From Morinoia aosen (lineage: Eukaryota; Arthropoda; Malacostraca; Amphipoda; Talitridae), in the NCBI GenBank assembly GCA_030386875.1, contig CM059580.1:434001-498000 (forward strand): DNA of 64,000 nucleotides, read 5' to 3'. The position numbers and the translations under genes are program-made. A model generated the notes under the pieces. It saw nothing but the letters and a program-made list of their open reading frames with translations, made no database searches and had not been told where the DNA came from. Each line of letters begins with the position of its first letter. Position 1 is the stretch's first letter. Of this stretch, positions 21,063-32,761 are shown piece after piece.

Positions 21063-24000
21063 TTAGATTACATAGAATAAGTCAGCTTCTTGGAGAAACC
21101 TATAGAGGCCTCCCCCCCAATTCAACCGGGCCCGAGTCTCCCAGCAACTCGCTCATCACCACCTCGCTCTGACCGAAGTAACGGCGTCTTAGTGCAGCAT
21201 ATCGTTGGCACTCGGTGAGAATGTGTTTTACACTCACAGTAACTTGACACTGGAGACATTGCGGCGGCGCAGTCCCGTTCATCAAATACTCATGCGTTAG
21301 AAGTGTATGTCCAATACGGAGGGCGACACAGCTTTATCTCCCACTCCCGGTTGGTCCAGCAGCTTGTTCGGAGGGGTTGCGTCGTGTCCTTAATTTCTCG
21401 GAGTTTGTTCTCAGTCACTTCACGCCAGTCATGATTCCAATTTTGATGGACGAGTCTTTTAAAGGCACATGCGAAGTCTCCGCGAGGCATTCCTTTGCGT
21501 ATCTGGCGCTCTCGTTGGGTGGCAGACTGTGCAGCCTCGTCAGCTCTCTCGTTTCCCGCCACACCCACATGGCTAGGCACCCAGCACAATGTATAATGTT
21601 TTCCGATCTCAGTCATCAGCGTTAGGATCTGCGTTATTATAGGATGGGTGTTGCAGGGTTTTATCATACTTTGTAGGGCGCTACGACAGTCTGAGACGAT
21701 TGTGATCATACTCGTATCCACCGCTCGAGATGCGCGCACCGCGGACAGTATTGCACACAACTCAGCTGTGAACACCGAAGCCACTGAAGGGAGTTTGACC
21801 GCTAGTATGTTTAACCCATGGACGGCTGCATATGCTGTGCCATGTTCAGTTTTAGATCCATCGGTAAAGAAGACAGCTGTTTCAGAGTGACGTACGAAGT
21901 GATCGAGGAATAGGGCTCTGGATGGGGCTGCACCAAGCAGTCGTTTATGCAGGTCAGCCAGTTCACTGCACACAGCTATCGGGGGAGAGACCCACGGCGC
22001 AATGGGGGAGACGCTTTCCGGAGCCACGCACTCCAGTGAGATGTCATAGTTTCTTAGTATCGTTTGCAGGCGAAGATAAAATGGTTTGGGGCTTCTTTCG
22101 TTTGCATGCAGGCGTCCCGAAGCACAGCGAATTTTTGAGAGAATTTGTTGAGCAGGATCAGAGAGCAGTCTAAGGTAATAGTTTACGATCTTTATTTCCA
22201 GGTAATACGCTAAAGGTTTTATTCCGGTTTCTGCATGGAGAGATAAGATAGGTGAACTTTTGAACGCACCAGTAGCTACCCGAAGGGCAGAATTCTGCAC
22301 AGTGTGCAATGATTTCATTAGGGTAGCACATGCAGAGCTATAAGCTTCTGAGCCATAGTCCAATTTTGGCTTTAGTAGACCCATATAAAGACGGAGCAAG
22401 GTTTGCCGATCTGCTCCATACTGGGTATGGGATATGACTTTCATTAAGTTTATGTGTTGTGAACATGATCGTTTGAGGGATTGGATGTGAGGCCGCCAGG
22501 TAAGGCTCGAGTCGAAGATTAATCCCAGATACTTGAATTGTTCAACATGTGGTAGCACTGCATTGTTTAGATGAAGTTCGGGGGAGGCTTTCAGACAGCC
22601 ACGAGTACGGCAGAAATGCATAGTCACTGTTTTGGATGGGGAGAATTGAAATCCAGTGGTTGCTGTCCATTGCGTGAGGTGGTTAATAGCGATCTGCAAT
22701 TGTCGTTTTAGGAACTCCGGTTTTTTGCCCGACACATAGATGACGAAGTCATCTACGTATAGAAGCCGATGGGACACTCTGCGGAATTTCATCAGCGATA
22801 TCATTTATGGCAACAAGGAAACACACGCAGCTGAGGATACTTCCCTGAGGGACTCCTCCTCGGAGGCTCTTGGTTGACGAGTGGACATTCTGGAGACGGA
22901 CTCTAATTTTTCTATTATTCATGAAATTGTGTAGGAAAGCAAGAAGGTGCCCATGTATACCATATTTCTGAAGTTTCAGTAGGATTCCGTATGTCCATGC
23001 GGTGTCATATGCTTTCTGTAGGTCAAAGAAGACGGCAACAAGGTGATTCTTTGAAGTAATACTCGAAGCGATGTGTGATGACAGCGTCACCAAATGGTCG
23101 GTGGTACTTCGGTTCTTCCGGAAGCCAGATTGGATATTTACTATTTTCCTAGTCGATTCCAAAAACCAGACTAGTCTCCTGTTAACAATTTTTTCAAGCA
23201 GTTTGCTTAAGCATGAGGTGAGAGCAATTGGACGGTAACTATTTGGAGATGTCGGATCTTTACCAGCTTTTAAAATTGCTATTATTATTGTTAGTGACCA
23301 AGTTGCTGGGAATTCCTGCTGGGACCATATTTTGTTGAAGAGAGAGAGTACTGCAGGGAGGAAGGTTTCGTGGGCTTTTTTAATCATGCTGTACGAGATG
23401 TCATCATGGCCGGGAGCGCTATCGCTGGCTGTGCGTAAGGCAGTTTTAAGTTCTGACATGGTTAAGGGGCTATTGTATGCTTCATTGTCTCCCCCCAACC
23501 GCAGAGGTCTTCCTTCCCACCTTTCCTTATATCGCGTGAAGGATGCGTCGACGGTTGCGTTATCACTCACTGATGAGAAGTGTTCCGCCAGCATCTCCGC
23601 AGCTTCCAGCAATGTTTCAGTCAGGTTGTTCGTACGGGGATCTCTCAACTTTGGGGTAGGAGTCAATTTAAATTTTCCGGACAGCTTTTGGACTTTTTTC
23701 CATACTAAGTTTAAGCTGGTTTTGATATTTATACTACTGATGAAAGCTTTCCAGGATGATTGTTTACTTGTCAGGAAGGTCTTCCGGCAGATTGCCTTTG
23801 CTCTATTGTATCGGATCCTGTTATACGCATTGTTACATCTTTCCAAGGCTCTTTCAGCTCGCGTACGCTCGCGCTTTGCCATTTCGCACTCAGAGTTCCA
23901 CCACGGTACCGGAGGTCGCGGTAGAGAGCCGCTCTTGCGAGGTATGGATGTATCAGCAGCTTGCTGTAAGATGTTGGTCAAAGTAGCTGTGTGATCCTCA

Positions 24001-24773
24001 ACATTCTTTCCATTCAGCTGGTCGATATCCTCACTTGACAACTGGGTCAGTCTGCTAAACAGAGTCCAATTTCCTTTGTTTAGGTCATACCGTTCATATC
24101 TGGCTTGCATATTTTGAGGATGGACAGGATCGAGATGGATAGGGTAGTGATCGCTGTCATAAAGGTTTGCATTAACATGGTATTTAAAATCCATATAGCA
24201 GTCAGGAGAGCATAGTGTTAAATCGATGACAGAGAGGGATCCCGTCTGCCTGTGAAAATGTGTAGGTTGTCCGTCGTTCATGATACAGATGTTATTTTCT
24301 CTTACTATTCTTTCCATGAGTTGTCCTTTATCATTTACCACGTTGTCATTCCATAGTTGGTTTCGAGCATTGAAGTCCCCCATTATAATATACGGGGTAG
24401 GCAGCTGGGAAATCAAATTTTCAACTTCTTGGTGTTGTATATTGATGTGCGGCAAGTAGACCGAGCATATGGTGTATGTCCGGTGCAGATTAATACGTAG
24501 TGCTACTGCTTGCAACGTGGTACGCAAGTCAATCCGGTGATGCGGTATTGTCCTGTGGATCAATATTGCAGCGCCCCGCTCGTGATCATCAGCGCGGGTC
24601 ACACCAGAGGTATAGAGAGAGTACTGAGTGGGTGGTGTCACCGTTCTGTCCCGGAGCATGGTCTCTTGAAGGCAGACACATGCAGGGTGGTATAGATTGA
24701 GGAATTGTTTAAGTTCACAGAATTTGGTTCGGTACGATTCTAAATTCCATTGAATAAATGAATCAAAATTCAT
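21063..24773 (-). pseudogene. I-like LINE ORF2 (EN-RT-RNase H), copy A, three +1 insertions
   Basis: The same protein as ORF2 of copy B, which is intact at 1235 codons. It starts at ATG 24773 (MNFDSFIQWNLES) and has only three amino-acid differences in the first 660 codons. Extra bases relative to copy B fall in three homopolymer runs: GGG at 22771-22773 (just before the catalytic YVDD, giving an early stop), GGG at 21321-21323, and C7 instead of C6 at 21112-21118. The first separates endonuclease and RT fingers/palm from the YVDD, thumb and RNase H. All three changes are insertions in homopolymers, so read errors are as likely as real mutations. If the insertions are real, the copy makes no active reverse transcriptase. 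Confidence 0.93.
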
Positions 24774-24803
24774 TTACAAATAGAGGTACTGGTTTGTTTT
24801 CCT

Positions 24804-26612
24804 TCAGGTTCCGATCACTTGAATTTTTTGGCTTTCTGCTGATCTCGATGCTCGGTCTCGGCTTCTTGATGGTGGCGATGTCGTCCGCTGTTTCTTGGTT
24901 GGTGCAGTAGGCTTCGGTTTGTAGGTCATTGAGTTTCTACTGGAGTTGCCATCGTCATCGTCGCTTCCATAGCCTTGGAGGTTTGTAAGGCTGGAAGTTG
25001 CCTCCCTCCGCTTGAAAGAGTACTTGGTGAGAGAAGCCGGCGTAGGTTTTTGGCCTTTCACTGTTTTAGGGGGTTCTCCGTTTGGCTCCAGTTGTTTTCG
25101 TTGTCGGTTGTAGACTGTAGGCACCTTGGGCTTAGAGAGTGTGGCGTTATTTATTTCTTTTTGCGTCGTCCTTTTCGGTGAAATGATGGGTTGGGAGACG
25201 GCAACTGTTGGAGTTCCTGAGCTTGTACTAATTGAATCGGTGGCCTTCGATTTTACATCAGCTGTAGCTGGAGCGGATTTAGCGTTGCGAGGAGTAGAAT
25301 CAGTGCACGCAGTGATTTGGTTAGGAGGTTGTTCATTGTTGTTTTTTGCCTGAACTGGCCTTATTTCTGGTTTTGCAGGTTCTTGTTCAGTGTGAGTCGG
25401 CTGTTGTGGCATATATTCCTGAGGAGCAGCAGAGTTGGGTTCTTCCGCAGGGGTACTTGTATCTCCCCTAACTACCGCGCTATACATCCGCTCATGCTCC
25501 GGATGTTTCTCCAAAACGAGGTCCATGGCTTCTGAGCGCGAGGTCTTCAATCTCTGTTGAGTGGCTAAAATTTCACTTTCAATTTGATATTTTGGGCATT
25601 GTTTATCATTTGAGTAATGAGGCTGCCCGCAATGGTAGCATCGGACGGCATTAGGACAGGAGCTTTTTTGGTGCCCTTCCTGCCCACATCGGGAGCACGT
25701 GTCTGCTTCTCTGCGGCAGTATTTTGCAACGTGGCTATAGCGTTGGCATTTAAAGCATTGTTGCGGTCTTTCTTTATATTCTTCTACAAGCTCACTGTGC
25801 CAAGATGACAATTTCACAGCTCTTGGCACCGTGTGCTTTTGGAATGTCAGGATGTATGTGTCGGTAACAACTTTCTCGCCATCTCTCCTCAGCTCTATTC
25901 GCCGCAGGTCAATCACTCCCTGGTCAGCTAGGTGGTCCTTCAGTTCTTCCATAGAACACTGTCCGAAAGTCTTGCTTCGGACTACACCACGAACAGTGTT
26001 GAGTGATCGGTGGGGCTCTATTACTACTCCCTTTCCGCCAATGCGGTCCAGTTTCATCAGCTTATCTGATTGGGTTGTACTATTTGTCTCAATGAGGAGA
26101 CTGTTATACCCAGATTTTACGATTTTCTTTGGAGTACCAATTGTCTTAGTAATGTCGCGTTCTGCCAGCAACACGTTCAAATCTCTGGAGATATTGACCC
26201 CAGGGAATCGTACAGTATAATATTTGATATAGTATGGTATGGAGTTCTCGAACATTCCTTCCAGTCTCAGCATCTGACGCGCTCGCCGGTCATCTCGTCG
26301 TCTCCTCTTCACCTGTCGTCGGTTCATTGTTTTCCAGATGCTCTGTTCATCTCCGGTCGCAGCTTCCTCATCATTGTTAGGCTCTCGGGTTGTCTCAGCT
26401 TCCACTGTTTTGGCCCTCGAAGCGTCTTCGCTACATAAGTTTCTCTCATTCGTCTGATCTTTTCCATTATTTAATTCAGTCTCGGCACTCGCTCCTTGTG
26501 TGGGGTCCACACTTAGAGGAGGCAAATCGTTAGTCTGCATTAGAGCAGAACTAGCAGTATCCATTTGAGTGTCCAGGTCGTCAGCGGCAGGTAGGGATTG
26601 ATGGGTTTCCAT
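24804..26612 (-). CDS. I-like LINE ORF1, gag-like CCHC protein, copy A
   Basis: The frame is open from 26666, but the first ATG is at 26612 (METHQSLPAADD), giving 602 codons; an in-frame TAG lies upstream. ORF1 proteins of this group bind the element RNA and form the ribonucleoprotein carried to the target. Visible parts are an acidic, low-complexity N-terminus and a gag fold region with NSLLIETNSTTQSDKLMKLD and RSLNTVRGVV. Then come three zinc knuckles at about residues 283-345: two CX2CX4HX4C (CFKCQRYSHVAKYC and CSRCGQEGHQKSSC) and a variant third (CYHCGQPHYSNDKQC). The Ser/Pro/Lys-rich C-terminus ends in an RS-like stretch. It is identical in protein to copy B. ORF2 starts 30 bp downstream. 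Confidence 0.92.
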   Translation of the reverse strand: METHQSLPAADDLDTQMDTASSALMQTNDLPPLSVDPTQGASAETELNNGKDQTNERNLCSEDASRAKTVEAETTREPNNDEEAATGDEQSIWKTMNRRQVKRRRRDDRRARQMLRLEGMFENSIPYYIKYYTVRFPGVNISRDLNVLLAERDITKTIGTPKKIVKSGYNSLLIETNSTTQSDKLMKLDRIGGKGVVIEPHRSLNTVRGVVRSKTFGQCSMEELKDHLADQGVIDLRRIELRRDGEKVVTDTYILTFQKHTVPRAVKLSSWHSELVEEYKERPQQCFKCQRYSHVAKYCRREADTCSRCGQEGHQKSSCPNAVRCYHCGQPHYSNDKQCPKYQIESEILATQQRLKTSRSEAMDLVLEKHPEHERMYSAVVRGDTSTPAEEPNSAAPQEYMPQQPTHTEQEPAKPEIRPVQAKNNNEQPPNQITACTDSTPRNAKSAPATADVKSKATDSISTSSGTPTVAVSQPIISPKRTTQKEINNATLSKPKVPTVYNRQRKQLEPNGEPPKTVKGQKPTPASLTKYSFKRREATSSLTNLQGYGSDDDDGNSSRNSMTYKPKPTAPTKKQRTTSPPSRSRDRASRSAESQKIQVIGT

Positions 26613-26984
26613 CGCGTACTGGGGAGACCCCGGTTGGCTCCCCCTAGCACAATCGCTAGGGGGCACCTTGTAACTGCTTACAAGCTCCTCACATGATATT
26701 GGTTTAATAATCTACATAAAAGAACAAAATAATACAAAACCCCGATGTAGGGGGGGCCGCCTGCGTTGGTTCTACCTACAACAAGCTATCAAGAATAATT
26801 AAATGAGGTCAGCCTGTTATTTTACATTAATTATCTAATGTATATCAAAGACAAGTAGGTATACTAATAGTACCACCACGTAAAGGTGCAGGTCGACTAG
26901 ATACACTCTAGTAAGAATGTACCTTCTATCAAATCCTTGTCAATATTCAGCAATGTTCCCTTCACACATATAAACAAATACACT

Positions 26985-27024
26985 TGGTACCAGTAAAATT
27001 GGTAAAGGGAACAGTGAAAATTCC
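26985..27024 (-). promoter_or_regulatory. 5'-terminal module of copy A
   Basis: On the minus strand the element begins GGAATTTTCACTGTTCCC and continues TTTACCAATTTTACTGG. The same layout (TTTT, TTCCCTTTACCA, TTTTACTGG) starts copies B, C and D. It lies at the transcription start expected for an internal pol II promoter. Its role as a promoter is inference. Confidence 0.6.
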
Positions 27025-27037
27025 AAGAGAATTAGTT
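27025..27037. repeat. target-site duplication of LINE copy A, right
   Basis: AAGAGAATTAGTT, identical to 20888-20900. It marks the exact 5' end of copy A. Confidence 0.9.
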
Positions 27038-27186
27038 TAAATATATGAAACAGTTGAAAATATAATATATGTAGGCTACTAATGATAACTATAATACATA
27101 TATGATTATTTAGTGAATATTAGATAAACAAATAGTATTTGTATTCATATTGAAGATTCTACAGACAGCAGTAATAATATTGATGA

Positions 27187-27327
27187 AAATATACTTATAT
27201 ATTAAAGGAGTTTAAAGAAAACAACATTAATAAAATTTTACACTGTGCTGCTATTATGAATAAACTTAAAATGATGTATGATAGATATCTAGTTTTAAAT
27301 GATATAGCCTATTTAATACAACAATAA
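27187..27327 (+). pseudogene. AT-rich coding relic, part 2 (unrecognised)
   Basis: A 46-codon plus-strand frame between stops, with protein-like composition (EFKENNINKILHCAAIMNKL). It ends at TAA 27325-27327, and a second block in another frame follows at once, as in a gene broken by frameshifts. No family recognised. Confidence 0.35.
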
Positions 27328-27340
27328 ATATAAAGATTGA

Positions 27341-27544
27341 AAGAGAAAAAGAATATGCAATAATCCTATAAAAATTGACGAATTTATAAGTACTGGAAGA
27401 ATATATAATGATAAAAGAGAGATTACTAAAACAAACAATGTTGAAGAATCTAAAGAGATGAATAATTATATAATCATAAAATTCGATCATGTAGCAGGAA
27501 TTATTGATACAAATAAGTATTTAAGTATGATCAATGCATTATAA
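27341..27544 (+). pseudogene. AT-rich coding relic, part 3 (unrecognised)
   Basis: A 67-codon plus-strand frame, rich in Ile, Asn, Lys and Glu (IKIDEFISTGRIYNDKREIT then NNYIIIKFDHVAGIIDTNKY). It is the longest of these blocks and the most protein-like. It overlaps the end of a short intermediate frame (27327-27371), so one or two indels may separate it from part 2. No ATG starts it. No family recognised; an AT-rich DNA virus or symbiont source is possible but unproven. Confidence 0.4.
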
Positions 27545-27582
27545 ATATATATGCATCAATTTATGATATTTCCCATAATTAA

Positions 27583-27708
27583 CGTAAAATAGTTTTCATA
27601 ACATATTCAGTTGTTGAAAGCTCTAGAATTGTAAGATTATTTTCATTTGGTGCTCGTATATTATCTTTAGATAGATCTCATGAAAGTTCTAAAAAAAATA
27701 AACGATAA
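27583..27708 (+). pseudogene. AT-rich coding relic, part 4 (unrecognised)
   Basis: A 41-codon plus-strand frame (VFITYSVVESSRIVRLFSFG) ending at TAA 27706-27708, just left of element C. It is on the same strand and in the same style as the preceding blocks. Confidence 0.3.
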
Positions 27709-27767
27709 TGTAATTGAAACTCCATAGAAACTCCATAGAATTTATTGTTACAAGGTCACGTTTAAAA

Positions 27768-28515
27768 TTACAATACAGGTAATCTAAAAAGGTGACAAGA
27801 GCCACGTCAAGCTCATTCGCTTATTGGGCCTAATAAAAACAAGGGGAAAATCGCACAACCAATTGCTAAAATAAAAACTACACTATTAAACATCCAAAAT
27901 AAGAGTTCCAGCGAGTCGAGCTAACAGAGAAAAGACACAGTAACAAGAGGAAAACACATTAGAGGGTAACATAGAAAAGGCAAATAAAATAGGAAAATAT
28001 CAAGTGACAAGGGAATAAGTAAGAGTAGACTTGTCATGAATAAAACACGGAGTTCCAGCTCCCCTCCCTCGCTAGCACACATGCGCCAACCCATGCTGGA
28101 ACTCCCTCCCAACAGGACGTTGAGAGTAGTAAACACATGGCGCACACAAGGAAGACAATAGAAATGCCTTATACATAGTCATAAGCAATCAGAATGACTA
28201 GAAGAGGTGCACGACTGACCAGAGTACTAAACAAAGCAAATCCTTAACAACAGGGGTCAAGATTAAAAAATTGCAACAATACAAGAAAGAGAGAAAACAC
28301 TATAAAACTGACATAATAAGATACCAGGGGATAATAAGAAGTTACAGCATCCCCCCATGCTAAAGTACGAGCGCCTAACCCTTGCTGGAACTAACTCAGA
28401 TTTATAGCTCAGTAAATCACAGCAGGCGCTCGTTAATACACAGAGAAAAGTAAAATTTAAAAGTATTAAAATGGGAAGCGTAACTAATAATTGCGCAAAC
28501 GCAGACTTCTTTACT
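27768..28515 (-). repeat. second copy of element C 3' UTR
   Basis: Matches 28520-29010 over most of its length (ACAATACAGG, AAAACACTATAAAACTGACA, TAAAATTTAAAAGTATTA). It has about 10-15 percent visible differences and an extra segment of roughly 270 bp in its middle. It is either a tandem duplication within the 3' UTR or a second 5'-truncated insertion. Confidence 0.75.
28368..28432. other. conserved 3' UTR stem-loop, copy 2
   Basis: CGAGCGCCT (28368-28376) pairs with AGGCGCTCG (28424-28432) around a loop of about 47 nt. The same stem exists in the other 3' UTR copy. Such structures can be recognised by the element's own reverse transcriptase; that role is inference. Confidence 0.6.
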
Positions 28516-28862
28516 ATTATACAATACAGGTATTCTTAAAAGGTGACAAGGGTCACTTCAAGGTCATTCGCATTCTTGGGCCTAATAGAACGAGGGATAA
28601 TCGCAGAAAATAATACAACCGCTAAAAGTACAATCGCAGTGACAAAAACAAATAAAAATGTTATAAACATGGTCACGAGCTATCATAATGACTAGAAGAG
28701 ATGCACGAGTGACTAGAGTACTGGACACAAAGCAAAACTTAATAACGAAGGTCCAGATTAAAATTGCAACAATACAAGAAAAAGAGAAAAACACTATAAA
28801 ACTGACATGATAAGACATAAGGGGATAATAAAAAGTTCCAGCAACCCTCACACGCTTAAGAA

Positions 28863-28927
28863 CGAGCGCCTAACCATTGCTGGAACTGACTCAGATTTAT
28901 AGCTAATTAAATCACAGTAGGCGCTCG
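28863..28927. other. conserved 3' UTR stem-loop, copy 1
   Basis: CGAGCGCCTA (28863-28872) pairs with TAGGCGCTCG (28918-28927), ten perfect pairs, with a loop containing GCTGGAACTGACTCAGATTT. The stem survives in the diverged second copy with nine pairs. Confidence 0.65.
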
Positions 28928-28978
28928 CTAACACGTAAAGAAAAGTAAAATTTAAAAGTATTAGAATAGGAAGCGAGA

Positions 28979-31900
28979 CTAATATTGCGCAATCGCTGAT
29001 TTCTTAAATGCATTTTTAAAGCGGTACCCAGGCAACGGCATCAGCCATTCAGAATCCAACGTATTTAACACTTGAACCATTTGGTAAATTGCTCCACATT
29101 TTTCCACGTCAAGTCGTACATAGGGTAGTCTGAATCTATAGTTCCTTAGCTCATAATTATTCGTTGGGACAAGCGGTAACAAATACTTATTAAAAGATAT
29201 GTCATCGTTAAAAAGGAACCTACGAGCTAGTTTTAATAAAAAAAAATCTGTAGATATTGTCAAATTGAAGCAATTCTAATGCTTTGTACATGCTGGTTGT
29301 GTGAACTTCAGGTACATGGTTATTATATTGTACTCTAAGCATTGCAAGCAGAATTTTATTCATCAGGATTGAGACTTTTGACCAGCACTGGGTGGCCCAC
29401 CGCCCACAGCTGAACACAGTAAATTACATGTGGGTAGACAAGCCTGTAGTAGATGCTCCTAAGGGAGCACAGTGGCAGTTTCCTAGAGAGGCAATGAAAC
29501 ATGCCAAGAGCACGGCTCAACTTACCACAGACATGCGATATGTGATGGCCAAAAGTTAACTTCGAATCGAGGAATACGCCAAGATATTTAAATTCAGTCA
29601 CCCACTCTAGTTTAACATTATTGAAAAAAATATCTGGAAGTATTGGGCTGTCTCTGGTTGTGATTAGCATGAGCTTTGTTTTTTTCTCATGGGGCACAAG
29701 TCTGTTCAGCTGAAGCCAGTTTGTCAATCGTATCAAAAAATCCTTAATTCTTTGAACTGCATTAGCAAAATTGTCGTCACTCACATAAAATACTGCATCG
29801 TCAGCAAATAGGGCACACTTAACATCAGGCAGTGAGGCTATATCATTAACGAAGACGTTAAAAAGAAATGGGCCAAGAGTAGATCCTTGCGGGACGCCAA
29901 GCAAAACAGGCTGATCAGACGAGGACGAGTTACCACATGCAACATATTGGGTGCGACCAGTCAGATATGACCTCATCAACTCGAGTGAACGCCCAGCAAC
30001 TCCATAAGCCTCGAGCTTTGTGATCAAGAGAATCGAGTCAATTGTGTCAAACGCCTTACGAAGGTCTAAAAACAGGCAGATAGTGAACATTCTTTTGTTG
30101 AGAGCTGCAAGACAATCCGAAACTACTGACAATATTGCGGTCGATGTTGACGAACCTTTTTTAAAACCAAACTGGAAGTGAGTTAAAATACCACACGAAT
30201 TAATATAGGAGCTGAGACGTTTGTAAATAACATTTTCAAACACCTTGTTAAAAACAGACAGAGTAGATATTGGCCTATAGTTCCCCGTTATACTACGGTC
30301 ACCACACTTAAAAACGGGTACAACTCTCGCTCGTTTTAAAATGCTTGGATGTACACCACTCTTAATACATCCGTTAATTATAGCAGCAAAAGTGTCCGAT
30401 ATAAAAGGCAACAATTCAAACAAGACCGAAGGGTCTAAGACGCCATGGTGGAACTTCTTATGTTTAGCATCAGCCACTATGGATTTTATTTCACTTGATG
30501 AGACCATATAAAAGTTACAGCCGACGCTCACTCCAGGTATGCCAGTCAAAACATTTTGGGTGCGAGGAGGCATGTTTCTGGTTAATTCCATAACGAATTG
30601 GGTTAAATAGTCATTAAACACGCGCGCCACATCACTCGGGCAACCAATTACAACACCCCGATCCCCAACCAAAGTAATGTTTGAGTCTTGTTTGAACGTC
30701 CCATGAGTTCATTCAGTATCCGCCAAGTCTTCCTTGGATCATTGCCATTCAATTTAATTTTCTTAATATAGTAAATTTCTTCAGCTAGTTTTATTACAGT
30801 CCTTAGAGTGTTCCGAAACCATTCATAATATGAGTGACTAATAATGCCTCTGCAGTACCTATTAAATAGGTTATTACGTTTACGAATGAGAGATTTTGGG
30901 TCCCGCGTGATCCATGGAGAGGGTTTCGACCGTTTATTAATTAATTTACTCACTGCCGGGCAACTAGTGTTATATTTCTGCATGATTGAGTGGATGAACT
31001 GAGACATGGCTACATCAGGGTTATCCCGCACACTCACCCCCAGGTCAAGCTCACTAACACGGCGTACGAATGCTAGCTTCCTTGCCTGACTGATCAGTCG
31101 GTAAGTTACAGGGATCCTGGGCTCTAGAGTCTCAGGTTTAAAAATTACGTAGGGCAACAGATGGTCAGCCAGCTCATAATCACAAACACCAGTCGCAATT
31201 GTACCGGTAAGACTAAAATTTACCCAGATGTGGTCAATGAGACTATATCTTGTAAGCCCGCGACATTTACTGATTCTCGTGGGCTTCGAGATGAGAGGGT
31301 GGAAGTTTAACGCAGCCATCATTTGAACAAAATTCTCAATAGTACTAAGATTAAATGGGTTGAATAAATTTATGTTAAGGTCACCGCAAACAAGAATGTT
31401 AGCCTCTGATGCAAATGTAGATGCAATGAAATCAGCAAAAAACTCATTGAAAACTGAGATGTCTAGACTCGGGGGCCTATACACACAGCACACGTCCACT
31501 GGAACTCCATTGATCTCAACCCTAAAGACAAGAATCTCACCAACTGCACAGAGCCGCGACACATCAGAATTGATTGTAATGGCAAGAAAATCACGGTAGA
31601 AAACACAGATCCCCCCTCCACTGCGATTACGGTTAAGACAGACCTTACGGTACCCCTCAATCATGAAGCAATCCTGCACATTGTCATCAAGCCTGGACTC
31701 AGTAATAACTATGATGGCAAAACGAAAGGAAAGAGTACTAATGAATGCCTGCAGGTGACAAAAGTTCCGCGGAAGACTCCAAATGTTAACACACAATATA
31801 GCAAATGCATTGCATCCCATTAATGCCCAGCGACTTTCAAGATCACCAATGTTTCCAAGAGAACAATTAACACTTACTATTTCATCAAATTGGTCAAAGA

Positions 31901-32069
31901 ACACAAAATCAGGAATATCCTCCTCAGTACTAACAGGACTAGACATCACAATCAGCATGTACTGGATGCACGACTGAATTAGCATTAACCGAGTCAGGAA
32001 CCGGGGCCGCAACTGGATCATCCGCAAGAACAACAGACGACGCAGGTGCCGCGCCGGCAGCAGATACAT
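28979..32069 (-). pseudogene. CR1-group LINE ORF2 (EN-RT), element C, at least three frameshifts
   Basis: The frame opens at 32069; a likely ATG is in MSSPVSTEED about 40 codons in. The endonuclease part has VNIWSLPRNF, ITESRL, CCVYRPP, CGDLNIN and LIDHIWVN, followed by ADHLLP where SDH is usual. A frameshift near 30665-30690 leads into the RT frame (30672-29356) with NYRPISTLSVFNKVFENVI, FGFKKGSSTS, FLDLRKAFDTID, GVPQGSTLGPFLFNVFVNDI and the catalytic FADD. A second shift near 29400 and a third near 29240, in a run of A/T, lead into the C-terminal part ending at 28979. There is no RNase H. The breaks agree with an older, inactive copy. Copy B later entered its ORF1. Confidence 0.88.
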
Positions 32070-32133
32070 TCAACGATACCACGCCGCTGGAAGAAGCAGC
32101 AGCACCTGAAAAGGAGGCAGCAGGACCAGGAGC

Positions 32134-32748
32134 TTAAGTAGACACGGCTTCCTTCAATTTCTCAAGATCCTTCACAGTGTTGACAACGTGGGGTTTCATA
32201 CGGCCCTCAACACGGCAATAGATCGAGCCAGATCTGGTATACACTCTCGATATAGAGGGTAGAGTCCGCTTGGCCACACGCACTTTGTAAAGTAGTTCTG
32301 AGCGTGCTCGTGTCAGATACTCATTAGCAAAAATACCACCAGGTCTCTTCAACTTGATTTCCCTCAAGACCCGCAGCATGGCGTATTTGTCACGGTACTC
32401 CACCCGCAGATGTTTGGACTCACGACCGACAACCACCGCCGAGATGACATCTAAGTCAGCGACCAATCGAGGAATAGCCCCGTTGATCATGGCAGACACA
32501 AGGTCAACCATCTGAGACCTCTCACCCGCACATGAGCGACGGGACTGGGCAATGGCTGCATCGACGAGAGATCCCCTCAGCATTAAAACATTAGACAGGC
32601 CATCCTGTTGAACTTGGTCGACATCAACCGAGAGCCGGTTGATCGACACTAGCGCTGAGGACGGCAGAGAAGAGGGAGCCGCAGATGGCAGAGGACCAGA
32701 ACCGGAAACCACGGCTGCCCTGTACGAGTCAGGAGAGCCCAAACCTTT
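32134..32748 (-). pseudogene. element C ORF1, 3' part (after copy B insertion)
   Basis: About 205 codons continue the frame of the upstream part at 39304-38889 once copy B and one target duplication are removed; the coding phase is kept exactly. It contains a region (AKRTLPSISRVYTRSGSIYC with RVEGRMKPHVV) resembling the RNA-binding C-terminal half of CR1-group ORF1 proteins that have a coiled coil followed by an FP-like domain. The domain naming is tentative. It ends 65 bp upstream of the ORF2 frame. Confidence 0.75.
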
Positions 32749-32761
32749 CACTGTTGCACTA
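32749..32761. repeat. target-site duplication of copy B, left
   Basis: CACTGTTGCACTA, identical to 38889-38901. The last A may belong to the tail. The duplicated sequence is coding sequence of element C ORF1, which dates B after C. Confidence 0.92.

Larger units (their letters stand above)
20901..27024 (-). mobile_element. I-like LINE, copy A (full length, ORF2 frameshifted)
   Basis: About 6.1 kb on the minus strand: a 5' UTR of about 410 bp, ORF1, a 30-bp spacer, ORF2, a short 3' UTR and a tail of (AAT)n at 20901-20915. It is bounded by a perfect 13-bp target duplication. It differs from copy B (32762-38888) by only about seven visible substitutions and three one-base insertions, apart from the extreme 5' end, where several differences cluster within 35 bp. 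The (TAA)-type tail, three CCHC knuckles in ORF1 and an RNase H domain in ORF2 point to the I clade. It was inserted in AT-rich relic sequence. Confidence 0.92.

Noticed and set aside
21377-26438. Plus-strand frames opposite copy A, and the same set opposite copy B
   Set aside because: Shadows of the minus-strand gag and pol genes; no domains of their own.
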